11,694 nt of DNA, from NCBI GenBank assembly GCA_964429265.1, contig CAYSBK010000069.1, positions 1 to 11,694 on the forward strand, in the 5' to 3' direction. The position numbers and the translations under genes were made by a program. The stretch comes from CAYSBK01 sp964429265. GTDB taxonomy: Bacteria > Planctomycetota > Phycisphaerae > Sedimentisphaerales > Anaerobacaceae. The notes beneath the pieces are model-generated. The model made no database searches. It was given only the letters and a program-made list of their open reading frames with translations, and was not told the origin of the DNA. Below, piece by piece: positions 1 through 6,093 of this stretch (its first letter is position 1; every line of letters begins with the position of its first letter).

Positions 1-35
1 GCGAGATGGGGGCTTCTTGGGGGAAAGAGGCGAAT

Positions 36-60
36 CGCGGACATCGTCCGCGGGCTTTTT
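36..60 (+). terminator. Hairpin with T-tract at the nrdJ 3' end, oriented for plus-strand transcription
   Basis: A perfect 7-bp inverted repeat, CGCGGAC (36-42) and GTCCGCG (46-52), has a 3-base loop. It is followed on the plus strand by GGC and five T (56-60). Read as RNA from the plus strand this resembles an intrinsic terminator for a gene ending left of the window. Read from the minus strand it starts six bases after the nrdJ stop codon but lacks a U-tract (ATTCGCC follows), so for nrdJ it could be only a 3'-protecting hairpin. The T-tract overlaps the nrdJ stop codon. The structure is seen directly; the role is inferred. Confidence 0.5.
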
Positions 61-3000
61 ACGAGCAGCCCATTGAGTTTCCGCAGTTGAAGCACTTGTA
101 GCAGGTGCCGTTTCGGACGGTGATTGAGCCGCAGATGTCACAGGCCGGTGCGTCGTCCTGGAAGTGTTCGAACTGCGAGTTGAACTGCCGGACGGCGGCG
201 AGCCATTCAGCGCGGTCGTCCGGTGCTGGGGCGACGGCCGTGGCGGCGACGCGCGCCTCCGGGGCAGGGAGCCTGTCGGCAACCGCCGTCGGCTCGGTCC
301 GGCCCGGGCCATCGTGGCCCTGGCGGGCCTGCGGCGTGGTTTCGGTCTTTACGGCGGTCTTGGCCTCGGCAATTTTCTGCGCCAGGTCCTTGGTTTTTTC
401 GACGATTGCCCTGGCGGTGGCCGCATTCTTGCTCTCTGCAGGCGGCGGTGCCGACCTGTTGGGGGTATTCCTTTCGGCATAACCCGGTATGAAGCGGCAG
501 CCCAGCCAGCAGAAAATGTAATCGATGATGCTTCTGGCGAAAGGTATATCCTTGTTCGAGGTCATTCCGGACGGTTCAAAGTGAGCGTGCCGGAACTTGT
601 CGACAAGGGTGATCAAAGGCACTCCGTACTGCAACGCCATCGACGTACAGGTGCCTATTACATCCATAAGGCCCCCGACGGTGCTGCCCTCCTTGGCCAT
701 GGTTATAAACAGCTCACCAGGCTGTCCGTCCTCATATAGCCCCACCGTCAGGTAGCCTTCGTGTCCCTGAACCGAGAATTTATGTGTAATGCTTTGCCGG
801 GTGTCGGGAAGGCGGCGCCGGTACGGCTTGGCCTTAGCGACGGCGTCGGCCGAACGAGCCGCCGCCTGCTTGTGCTTTTTCGTGGAGACAGGCTGCAGCT
901 TCTTGGAGCCGTCCCGGTATATCGCAACCGCCTTGAGCCCGAGCTTCCAGCCCTGGATGTAGGCGGCTGCAATATCTTCGGCCGTGCTTTCCTGCGGCAT
1001 ATTTATCGTCTTGCTTATCGCGCCCGAGATGAAGGGCTGGACGGCGGCCATCATCTTCAGATGGGCCGAGTAGTGTATGTGGCGTTTGCCGTTTCGCGGC
1101 TTGAAGGCGCAATCGAAGACCGGCAAATGTTCCGGGTTGAGCCTGTCGGCGCCTTCAATCGTCTCGTGCTGGTCGATGTAGTCGCAGATGGCCTTGATGT
1201 CCTGGACGTCGTAGCCGAGCCTTTCAAGCGCCATCGGCACGGTCTTATTGACCAGCTTGAGCATTCCGCCGCCCGCCAGCAGCTTGTACTTGACCAGGGC
1301 AATCTCAGGCTCGATGCCGGTGGTGTCGCAGTCCATCATAAAGCCGATGGTGCCGGTCGGCGCAAGCACCGTTACCTGTGCGTTGCGGTATCCGAAGCGT
1401 GTTCCGGCGTCGATGGCCTGGTCCCAGGTGTCCTTTGCGGCGTTCAAAAGGTAGTCCGGACAGTGTGACTCGGGAATGTTCGCGGCGTATTCCCTGTGCA
1501 TATTCATCACCTTGAGCATAGGCTCGGCGTTTTCCGCGAACCGCTCGAAAGGCCCCATCACCGATGCTATTTCGGCGCTGGCCAGGTATGCCGACGCGGT
1601 CAGCAGGGCGCTTATCGCCGAGGCTATCGCACGAGCCTGGTCCGAATCGTACGGCAACGCCAGGCTCATTATCAGCGAACCCAGGTTGGCATAACCCAGC
1701 CCCAGCGGCCGGAAAAGGTGGCTGTTGACCGCGATTGCGGCATCGGGATAGCTGCCGTTATCGACGAGGATTTCCTGGGCGATGATGAACAGTCTCACGG
1801 CCCTGCTGAAGGCTTCGACGTCGAACGAGCCGTCCTCGTTGCGGAACTTCATCAGGTTCAGCGACGCAAGGTTGCAGGCGGAGTTGTCGATGAACATATA
1901 CTCGCTGCACGGGTTCGAGGCGTTGATGGGACCCGAGTTCGGACAGGTATGCCAGCGGTTGATCGTGGTGTGGTACTGGATACCGGGGTCGCCGCAGATG
2001 CGGGTGCTTTCGGCGATAAGCTGCATCAGTTCCCGGGCGCGGTAGCGGTCCATCGGCTCACCGGTGGTGACCGCCCGCGTCGTCCACAGAGCGTCCGTTT
2101 CCACCGCGTGCATAAACTCATCGGTGACCCTGACCGACAAATTGGAGTTCTGGAACATCACGCTGCTGTAGGCCTGGTTGTTGTGGTCGCCGGTGTACCC
2201 GGCCTCGATCAGCGCCCAGGCCTTTTTCTCTTCCTCGGCCTTGCAGGTGATAAACTCCTTGATGTCGGGGTGGTCTATCTTCAACGACTGCATCTTTGCG
2301 GCGCGGCGGGTCTTGCCGCCGGACTTTATCACCGCGGCGATCTGGTCGTAGACCCTCATAAAGCTCAGAGGCCCGGAGGGTTTTCCTCCGCCGGAGAGCT
2401 TCTCTCTGCTGCTTCGCAGTGTCGAGAGGTCGGTGCCGGTGCCGGAGCCGTGCTTGAAAAGCATCGCCTCGCTGGCGGCCAGCCGCATAATGTCTTCCAT
2501 CGAGTCGTCGACGGACTGGATGAAGCAGGCCGACGCCTGCGGATACTGGTAGCTGTTGTCGCAGGGGACGGCCTGCTTTTGTTCGGCGTCCCAGCGGTAG
2601 TTGTGCTTGCTGCCGGCGATGCCGTAAACGTCGAACAAGCCGACGTTGAACCAGACCGGCGAATTGAAGGACCCGTATTGATTGACGCACAGCCAGGCCA
2701 ACTCGTTATAGAAGACCTCTGCGTCCTTGTCGTCGGCGAAGTAGCCGTCCCTCCTGCCCCTGTCGGCGATGGCCCTGCAGACGCGGTGAATGAGCTGCTT
2801 GACGGAGTGCTCGCGGCGGCCGGTTTCCAGGTCTCCGTAGAAATACTTGCTGGCGACGACCTTCGTGGCAAGCTGGCTCCAGCAGGCAGGGACCTCGATG
2901 TCGTTCTGCTCGAAGACGACCTGGCCGGTGTCGTCGGTAATCTTTGCCGACCGCAGCTCCCACTGAAGCTGGTCGAAGGGATGGACGCCTTCGCTGGAGA

Positions 3001-3103
3001 AGTAGCGTTCGATCTTCAGGGCTGAACCGTGGGTTCTTACCGGACTTTCGGCCGTCATTCGTTCATCCTTGAACGGGTTTTCAGGGTCGTAGCTGCCCGC
3101 CAT
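59..3103 (-). CDS. nrdJ: Adenosylcobalamin-dependent (class II) ribonucleoside-diphosphate reductase
   Basis: Reduces ribonucleotides to deoxyribonucleotides with a cobalamin-generated radical, so it works with or without oxygen; cytosolic. The protein has 1014 residues. The catalytic barrel shows the class II signature: Asn397, radical Cys399 and Glu401 in NPCSE, with the redox pair Cys193 (SACFIQ) and Cys410 (SACNLASLN). The Cys399-Cys410 spacing of 11 matches the Thermotoga enzyme. A TSCPD domain lies at about 770-870 (GTCTSMALQYG). A proline/alanine-rich tether (about 880-965) follows, then a C-terminal zinc ribbon with CDIC (988-991) and Cys1001, 1004, 1007 and 1013, which probably re-reduces the active site. 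This is the large zinc-ribbon NrdJ type. ATG at 3103 is chosen because GGAGGT (3110-3115) lies six bases upstream; a TTG at 3121 would be inside or before that site. The gene stands alone, with its own promoter and NrdR-like boxes. Function is near certain. Confidence 0.97.
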   Translation of the reverse strand: MAGSYDPENPFKDERMTAESPVRTHGSALKIERYFSSEGVHPFDQLQWELRSAKITDDTGQVVFEQNDIEVPACWSQLATKVVASKYFYGDLETGRREHSVKQLIHRVCRAIADRGRRDGYFADDKDAEVFYNELAWLCVNQYGSFNSPVWFNVGLFDVYGIAGSKHNYRWDAEQKQAVPCDNSYQYPQASACFIQSVDDSMEDIMRLAASEAMLFKHGSGTGTDLSTLRSSREKLSGGGKPSGPLSFMRVYDQIAAVIKSGGKTRRAAKMQSLKIDHPDIKEFITCKAEEEKKAWALIEAGYTGDHNNQAYSSVMFQNSNLSVRVTDEFMHAVETDALWTTRAVTTGEPMDRYRARELMQLIAESTRICGDPGIQYHTTINRWHTCPNSGPINASNPCSEYMFIDNSACNLASLNLMKFRNEDGSFDVEAFSRAVRLFIIAQEILVDNGSYPDAAIAVNSHLFRPLGLGYANLGSLIMSLALPYDSDQARAIASAISALLTASAYLASAEIASVMGPFERFAENAEPMLKVMNMHREYAANIPESHCPDYLLNAAKDTWDQAIDAGTRFGYRNAQVTVLAPTGTIGFMMDCDTTGIEPEIALVKYKLLAGGGMLKLVNKTVPMALERLGYDVQDIKAICDYIDQHETIEGADRLNPEHLPVFDCAFKPRNGKRHIHYSAHLKMMAAVQPFISGAISKTINMPQESTAEDIAAAYIQGWKLGLKAVAIYRDGSKKLQPVSTKKHKQAAARSADAVAKAKPYRRRLPDTRQSITHKFSVQGHEGYLTVGLYEDGQPGELFITMAKEGSTVGGLMDVIGTCTSMALQYGVPLITLVDKFRHAHFEPSGMTSNKDIPFARSIIDYIFCWLGCRFIPGYAERNTPNRSAPPPAESKNAATARAIVEKTKDLAQKIAEAKTAVKTETTPQARQGHDGPGRTEPTAVADRLPAPEARVAATAVAPAPDDRAEWLAAVRQFNSQFEHFQDDAPACDICGSITVRNGTCYKCFNCGNSMGCS

Positions 3104-3109
3104 CCTCGC

Positions 3110-3115
3110 ACCTCC
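3110..3115 (-). promoter_or_regulatory. Shine-Dalgarno site of nrdJ
   Basis: GGAGGT on the minus strand is separated by six bases from ATG at 3103. It fixes this start against the in-frame TTG at 3121. Confidence 0.85.
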
Positions 3116-3131
3116 GTGCAAACCACAAATA

Positions 3132-3147
3132 ACACAACATAGAGATA
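3132..3147. promoter_or_regulatory. Candidate NrdR box 1
   Basis: The 16-mer ACACAACATAGAGATA matches the published NrdR consensus (acaCwAtATaTwGtgt) at 11 of 16 positions. The left half is very good and the right half poor. It begins 30 bp from a second match at 3162, about three helical turns, as expected for cooperative NrdR binding. NrdR is the ATP/dATP-sensing repressor of ribonucleotide reductase genes. It also overlaps a possible -10 hexamer, TATTAT (minus, 3145-3150). The match was made by eye. Confidence 0.5.
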
Positions 3148-3161
3148 ATAACGCGCCCGCG

Positions 3162-3177
3162 GCGCAATATGTAGTTG
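3162..3177. promoter_or_regulatory. Candidate NrdR box 2
   Basis: The 16-mer GCGCAATATGTAGTTG matches the NrdR consensus at 11 of 16 positions and at every strongly conserved core position (C4, A6, A8, T9, T11, G13). Its left arm overlaps a small GCGCC-CGC-GGCGC palindrome at 3153-3165. It lies about 10-25 bases after the predicted transcription start of nrdJ, so a bound repressor could block elongation or re-initiation. Confidence 0.55.
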
Positions 3178-3192
3178 GAAAAACGAGATTAG

Positions 3193-3221
3193 AACTTACC
3201 CTCGACGGCCGTTTCTGTCAA
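3193..3221 (-). promoter_or_regulatory. Predicted sigma-70 promoter of nrdJ
   Basis: A consensus -35 box, TTGACA (3216-3221), lies 17 bases from a weak -10, TAAGTT (3193-3198). Transcription would begin near 3186 and give a leader of about 80 bases. That is too short for a cobalamin riboswitch. Confidence 0.55.
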
Positions 3222-3297
3222 AGACAAAAATCAAAAAAAATCGCGCACGCTGCGGCCGCCGTGTCGTTAGTCCTTGTCAGTGCTGAAGCTGCGCGCG

Positions 3298-3324
3298 AAA
3301 AAAAAATTCGCAGCCACCTGCGAA
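3298..3324 (-). terminator. Intrinsic terminator after scpA
   Basis: On the minus strand a perfect 7-bp stem, TTCGCAG / CTGCGAA (3318-3324 and 3307-3313), has a GTGG loop and is followed directly by nine T (3298-3306). It sits about 40 bases after the scpA stop and closes the trpS-DUF2007-scpA unit before the nrdJ promoter. Confidence 0.92.
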
Positions 3325-3362
3325 CCCGCGAACAACACACACCGGCGCTGAGACAATTCGGC

Positions 3363-4256
3363 TCAGCCGCCGGACTTTTCTGCCGCAGCCTGCCGGGACT
3401 TTCCGGCGCGTCGGCCCTTCGCCGGCACTTCGACTACCGGTACCGGCGGGCTGTCTTTGGTTTCCGCGCCGCTGGTGTCACTTTCGGCGGCGGCCAGCAT
3501 CGCGTTTTGCACCGCCTGCTCGGCGGGTTCGGTGGTCAACGCCCGCAGGTAAATCGTTCCGCCCGGTCGGTCCTGCTCGGCCCAGACCAATCCTTCCCTG
3601 ATAAGCTCCAGAAGTGCGAGGAACACGCCGATCATAACAGCCCGGCCGGGACACTGCTCGAAGAGCCGCTCGAAGGTGACGGGACCTTCGGTTTGCAGTC
3701 GGTGCAGAAGCTCTATCTGGTACAGGTCGATAGGCGTGTCGTCCTGTATCCGGCTGATATCCAGGGTCGCGCCGGTGGCCTTCATCAGCGAATCGAACGC
3801 TTCCAGCAGGTCCCACACGCTGACCTGGTCCATATCAAGCTCCGGCTCGAGCTGAGGCTTGAGGGTCTCGATGATCACGGGCGGTCTTCCGTAGCGCTGC
3901 GAACGGTCGTCCGCGGCGGCGGTAAGCAGATTCGCGGCATCCTTGAACTTCTTGTACTCGAGCAACTGACGGACCAGCTCGGCACGCGGGTCGGTCAATT
4001 CCTCCTGCGAGGCCTCTGCATCCGCCGACGGCAGCAGCATCGCCGACTTTATCTCCATCAGCGTCGAAACCATCACCAGAAAATCCCCGGCCAGCTCGAT
4101 ATCAAGCTTCTTGAGCATCTCCACGTAGCGAACGAACTCGGCCGTTATCCTGGCTATGGGGATGTCGTAGATGTCAACCTCCTCCTTGCGGACCAGGTAT
4201 AACAACAGGTCCATCGGCCCCGAGAATATATCCAGGTTTACACGGTACGGTGCCAA
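3363..4256 (-). CDS. scpA: Segregation and condensation protein A (kleisin)
   Basis: ScpA is the kleisin that bridges the SMC heads with ScpB in the bacterial condensin complex, acting on the nucleoid in chromosome compaction and segregation. The 297-residue protein begins with the family pattern YRVNLDIFSGPMDLLLYLV (4-22), then EVDIYDIPIARIT (26-38), and has the N-terminal helical segment that contacts the SMC neck (about 45-75). The C-terminal winged helix is at about 173-240. A disordered Ala/Pro/Lys tail (about 245-297) makes it longer than the usual 240-260 residues. The start is TTG at 4256: AGGAG lies six bases upstream and the TTG directly follows the TAA of the preceding gene, so translation is probably coupled. 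No scpB or smc is in the window. It is the last gene of the unit, with a terminator about 40 bases downstream. Confidence 0.95.
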   Translation of the reverse strand: MAPYRVNLDIFSGPMDLLLYLVRKEEVDIYDIPIARITAEFVRYVEMLKKLDIELAGDFLVMVSTLMEIKSAMLLPSADAEASQEELTDPRAELVRQLLEYKKFKDAANLLTAAADDRSQRYGRPPVIIETLKPQLEPELDMDQVSVWDLLEAFDSLMKATGATLDISRIQDDTPIDLYQIELLHRLQTEGPVTFERLFEQCPGRAVMIGVFLALLELIREGLVWAEQDRPGGTIYLRALTTEPAEQAVQNAMLAAAESDTSGAETKDSPPVPVVEVPAKGRRAGKSRQAAAEKSGG

Positions 4257-4484
4257 TTACTGCTCCTGTTCTTCGGTGCAGGCCAGTATCTGACGAGCCC
4301 TGTCGGCCTGGCCGTCGAGCGTCTGAAGTTCTATTTTCGCCACGGCCGGAATCACCGCAAATAAATCCGCTGTATGCCGGCCCACCACAACAGCCTTTAT
4401 GCCGTAGTCCGCCAGCTTCTGCCGGGCCATCTCGGCCTCGATAGAATCGGCGAACCTCGCAACCGTCACAAGCTTTTCAGACAT
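4257..4484 (-). CDS. DUF2007 family small protein (putative signal-transducing protein)
   Basis: The 75-residue cytosolic protein fits DUF2007 (PF09413). It starts EKLVTVARF, followed by the helix-rich IEAEMARQKLADYGIKAVV and then a C-terminal ELQTLDGQADRARQIL segment. This gives an alpha/beta fold related to the regulatory domain of PII-like proteins. Its biochemical function is not known. The ATG at 4484 overlaps the trpS stop by eight bases (ATGTCTGA), and its TAA is followed directly by the TTG start of scpA, so it is embedded in the unit and probably translated by coupling. An in-frame extension further upstream lies wholly within trpS and is Arg/Ser-rich, so it was rejected. The family call is fairly secure; the role is unknown. 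Confidence 0.85.
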   Translation of the reverse strand: MSEKLVTVARFADSIEAEMARQKLADYGIKAVVVGRHTADLFAVIPAVAKIELQTLDGQADRARQILACTEEQEQ

Positions 4485-5454
4485 TGCTCGGTCCCAGCCC
4501 GACGGCCCTGCGGACCTCCAGAAGCGTCTCGGCGGCGACCGCCTTTGCCCGCGCTGCACCGTCGGTGAGCACCTTCTTGACGTAGCCCGGGTCGTTCTCA
4601 AGCTCTTGCCTGGTCCGGCGGTAAGGCCTGAAGTACTCTATCATCAGCTCCGCCAGGCGTTTCTTGGCCTGGCTGTAGCCCATCCCGCCGCGGCGGTATT
4701 TCTGTTCCCATTCGGCCAGCTCATCGGCCGAGGCGAAAAGCCGCAGCAGCGCAAACACATTGCACCTGTCCGGGTCCTTCGGCTGGTCCACGGGCGTAGA
4801 GTCGGTGACGATACGCATCACCTTCTTTGTGAGGGAGTCTTCCGGCTCGAAAATCTCTATCGTGTTGTCGTAGCTCTTGCTCATCTTTCGCCCGTCGGTG
4901 CCCGGCACCACTGCCACCGACTCGATGATATGCTCCCGCGGGACCGTCAGGACCGGCCCGTACGTGTTGTTGAACCTTATCGCGATATCCCGGGTAACTT
5001 CGATGTGCTGTTTCTGGTCGGCACCGACCGGCACCAGGTCGCTTTTGAAGATCAATATGTCGGCCGCCTGCAAAACGGGATACGCGAAAAGACCGTGATT
5101 GGGACTGAGTCCCTGCGCAACCTTGTCCTTGTAGCTGGTGCAACGCTGCAGCAGCCCCATCGGCGTAACGCACGAAAGCAGCCACGTCAGCTCCGTCACC
5201 TCCGGAACGTCCGACTGGCGCCAGAAAACCGTCTTGCTGGTGTCCAGCCCCAGAGCAAGGTAGTCCAGCGCCACCGCGAGAGTATGGGCGGCAACCTCCT
5301 GAGGCGAGGGATTGCTGGTCAGGGCGTGGAAATCGGCAATGAAATAAAAGCACTCGTTTTCACCCTGCAGTTGCAGGTGCTGGCGCATCGCCCCGAAGTA
5401 ATTGCCTATGTGCAGCCGGCCGGACGGCTGTATCCCGGAAAGAACTCTCAACAC
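4477..5454 (-). CDS. trpS: Tryptophanyl-tRNA synthetase
   Basis: Charges tRNA-Trp with tryptophan using ATP; cytosolic class I aminoacyl-tRNA synthetase. The 325-residue protein is full length for the bacterial TrpS family. It has SGIQPSGRLHIGN (6-18) with the HIGH-type motif HIGN, the substrate-binding stretch VGADQKQHIEVTRDIA (143-158) and the KMSKS loop (190-194). Two starts compete: GTG at 5454, only four bases after AGGAG, and TTG at 5451, with a better seven-base gap. They differ by one residue. It is the first gene of a unit with the DUF2007 gene (8-bp overlap) and scpA. A candidate promoter lies at 5502-5530. No T-box or trp leader is visible. Confidence 0.97.
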   Translation of the reverse strand: MLRVLSGIQPSGRLHIGNYFGAMRQHLQLQGENECFYFIADFHALTSNPSPQEVAAHTLAVALDYLALGLDTSKTVFWRQSDVPEVTELTWLLSCVTPMGLLQRCTSYKDKVAQGLSPNHGLFAYPVLQAADILIFKSDLVPVGADQKQHIEVTRDIAIRFNNTYGPVLTVPREHIIESVAVVPGTDGRKMSKSYDNTIEIFEPEDSLTKKVMRIVTDSTPVDQPKDPDRCNVFALLRLFASADELAEWEQKYRRGGMGYSQAKKRLAELMIEYFRPYRRTRQELENDPGYVKKVLTDGAARAKAVAAETLLEVRRAVGLGPSNV

Positions 5455-5501
5455 CGAACTCCTTACTGAGCCACAGCAGAACCGTCATCAAAACGGCCCC
5501 G

Positions 5502-5530
5502 ACGATAGCGATTTGATGCCGTACCGTCAA
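5502..5530 (-). promoter_or_regulatory. Predicted sigma-70 promoter of trpS-DUF2007-scpA
   Basis: On the minus strand a -35 TTGACG (5525-5530) is 17 bases from a -10 TATCGT (5502-5507). The transcript would start near 5495, about 40 bases before the trpS start, and passes AGGAG just upstream of GTG/TTG. The two hexamers match the consensus at five and four positions. Confidence 0.5.
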
Positions 5531-5557
5531 GGTTTGCATCGGCAATCCGGCGTGATT

Positions 5558-5573
5558 GGGTTTAGCCAAACCC
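5558..5573. repeat. Short perfect inverted repeat upstream of trpS
   Basis: GGGTTT (5558-5563) and AAACCC (5568-5573) form a perfect 6-bp stem with a 4-base loop. No T-tract follows on either strand. It lies between the hairpin behind the SANT-like gene and the trpS promoter. Its role is unknown; it could be an operator-like site or a chance palindrome. Confidence 0.4.
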
Positions 5574-5599
5574 CGACCGGCCGCGGCCGTGCCACCGCG

Positions 5600-5650
5600 A
5601 AAACAACCCTGCTCGGCACCGCCCGGGCGCACCTGCGGCCCGACGGTGCC
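5600..5650 (-). terminator. Long GC-rich hairpin after the SANT-like gene, probable terminator
   Basis: An outer stem GGCACCG (5615-5621) / CGGTGCC (5644-5650) is stacked on an inner stem CGGGC (5624-5628) / GCCCG (5638-5642), 12 pairs in all with a small bulge. It begins ten bases after the stop codon of the small gene. On the minus strand a T-rich stretch (TTGTTTT, 5600-5606) follows only after about eight bases, so it is not a canonical intrinsic terminator. A smaller 8-bp stem (5650-5669) overlaps the stop codon. Confidence 0.45.
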
Positions 5651-5659
5651 CGGGTATGC

Positions 5660-5890
5660 TTATGCCCGGCCGAGCTTCCTGAGATACTTTAGCGACTTGC
5701 GAAGGCCCATCCTCGAGGCTTTCTTCTTGACCGCGTCGGTGTTCCGCCCCAGTTCGGCGGCAATCCGCGAGGTCGGATTGTTCGGGAAAAGCCTCTTGAG
5801 TTTCCTTACCTCCGCGGCGCTCCAGGCCTTCAATACCCTCCTTCGCCGCCGGGTCTTCGTCTTTCGCGCAGGTCTTCTTTTCTTTGCCAT
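5660..5890 (-). CDS. Small basic SANT/Myb-like DNA-binding protein
   Basis: The 76-residue protein begins with an extremely basic tail (KKRRPARKTKTRRRRR, 3-18). A compact three-helix domain follows (about 23-66): a tryptophan at 23 (AWSAAEV), then LKRLFPN, TSRIAAELGR and TDAVKKKASRMGL. The pattern W..EEV..L..L.P...T..IA.ELGR...AVK.KA...GL is that of SANT/Myb-like and GcrA-like helix-turn-helix domains, so DNA binding by a nucleoid-associated or regulatory protein is inferred. The start at 5890 is chosen because AAGGA lies about eight bases upstream. ATGs at 5899 and 5908 have poorer sites, and an open extension to 6076 runs through the promoter. It is divergent from metXW, monocistronic, and has its own TTGACA promoter. 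Target genes cannot be told from sequence. Confidence 0.8.
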   Translation of the reverse strand: MAKKRRPARKTKTRRRRRVLKAWSAAEVRKLKRLFPNNPTSRIAAELGRNTDAVKKKASRMGLRKSLKYLRKLGRA

Positions 5891-5969
5891 TTTGCGCATC
5901 CTTTCCATCGAACAATCTTCGCGATGCGAGCTGCCGGGTCGTTGTTGATGTTTCCGCCGGTTGAATTGC

Positions 5970-5997
5970 ATCTTAGCCCACACCGGGCTTCTGTCAA
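5970..5997 (-). promoter_or_regulatory. Predicted sigma-70 promoter of the SANT-like gene
   Basis: On the minus strand a consensus -35 TTGACA (5992-5997) is 16 bases from a -10 TAAGAT (5970-5975). The transcript would start near 5963 and carry a leader of about 70 bases. Confidence 0.65.
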
Positions 5998-6053
5998 CAC
6001 CTTTGGCCCGTCCCGCAGAGAAAACCGCCCCGCCACACACGCCGGCACAACCC

Positions 6054-6081
6054 TTTACAGATGCCCATTGCCGCATATACT
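6054..6081 (+). promoter_or_regulatory. Predicted sigma-70 promoter of metXW, with a very short leader
   Basis: TTTACA (6054-6059) and TATACT (6076-6081), each matching the consensus at five of six positions, are separated by 16 bases. Transcription would begin near 6088, only about six bases before ATG at 6094. No Shine-Dalgarno sequence precedes that ATG (TTTACGGTT). The mRNA would therefore be nearly leaderless, and the upstream ATG at 6061 would fall between -35 and -10 and could not be used. Confidence 0.65.
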
Positions 6082-6093
6082 CGATTTACGGTT

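Noticed and set aside
1496..3025. A 509-codon open frame antisense to nrdJ
   Set aside because: It is a shadow of nrdJ; its composition is that of reverse-frame codons and no domain is seen.
3104..3190. Cobalamin riboswitch ahead of nrdJ
   Set aside because: The predicted leader is only about 80 bases and I see no B12-box-like sequence; a full cobalamin riboswitch needs roughly 200 bases.
5455..5560. T-box or trp attenuator leader ahead of trpS
   Set aside because: There is no T-box core sequence, no run of Trp codons and no terminator/antiterminator pair in the short leader.
5360..5632. A minus-strand frame encoding a short protein with one hydrophobic helix (IVGAVLMTVLLWL), overlapping the trpS start
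   Set aside because: It runs through the predicted trpS promoter and into trpS in another frame, has no good ribosome-binding site before its internal ATG, and its C-terminal part is only trpS read out of frame. A real small membrane peptide is not excluded.
5891..6076. N-terminal extension of the SANT-like protein by 62 residues
   Set aside because: The extension covers the promoter TTGACA/TAAGAT, and a better ribosome-binding site lies before ATG 5890.
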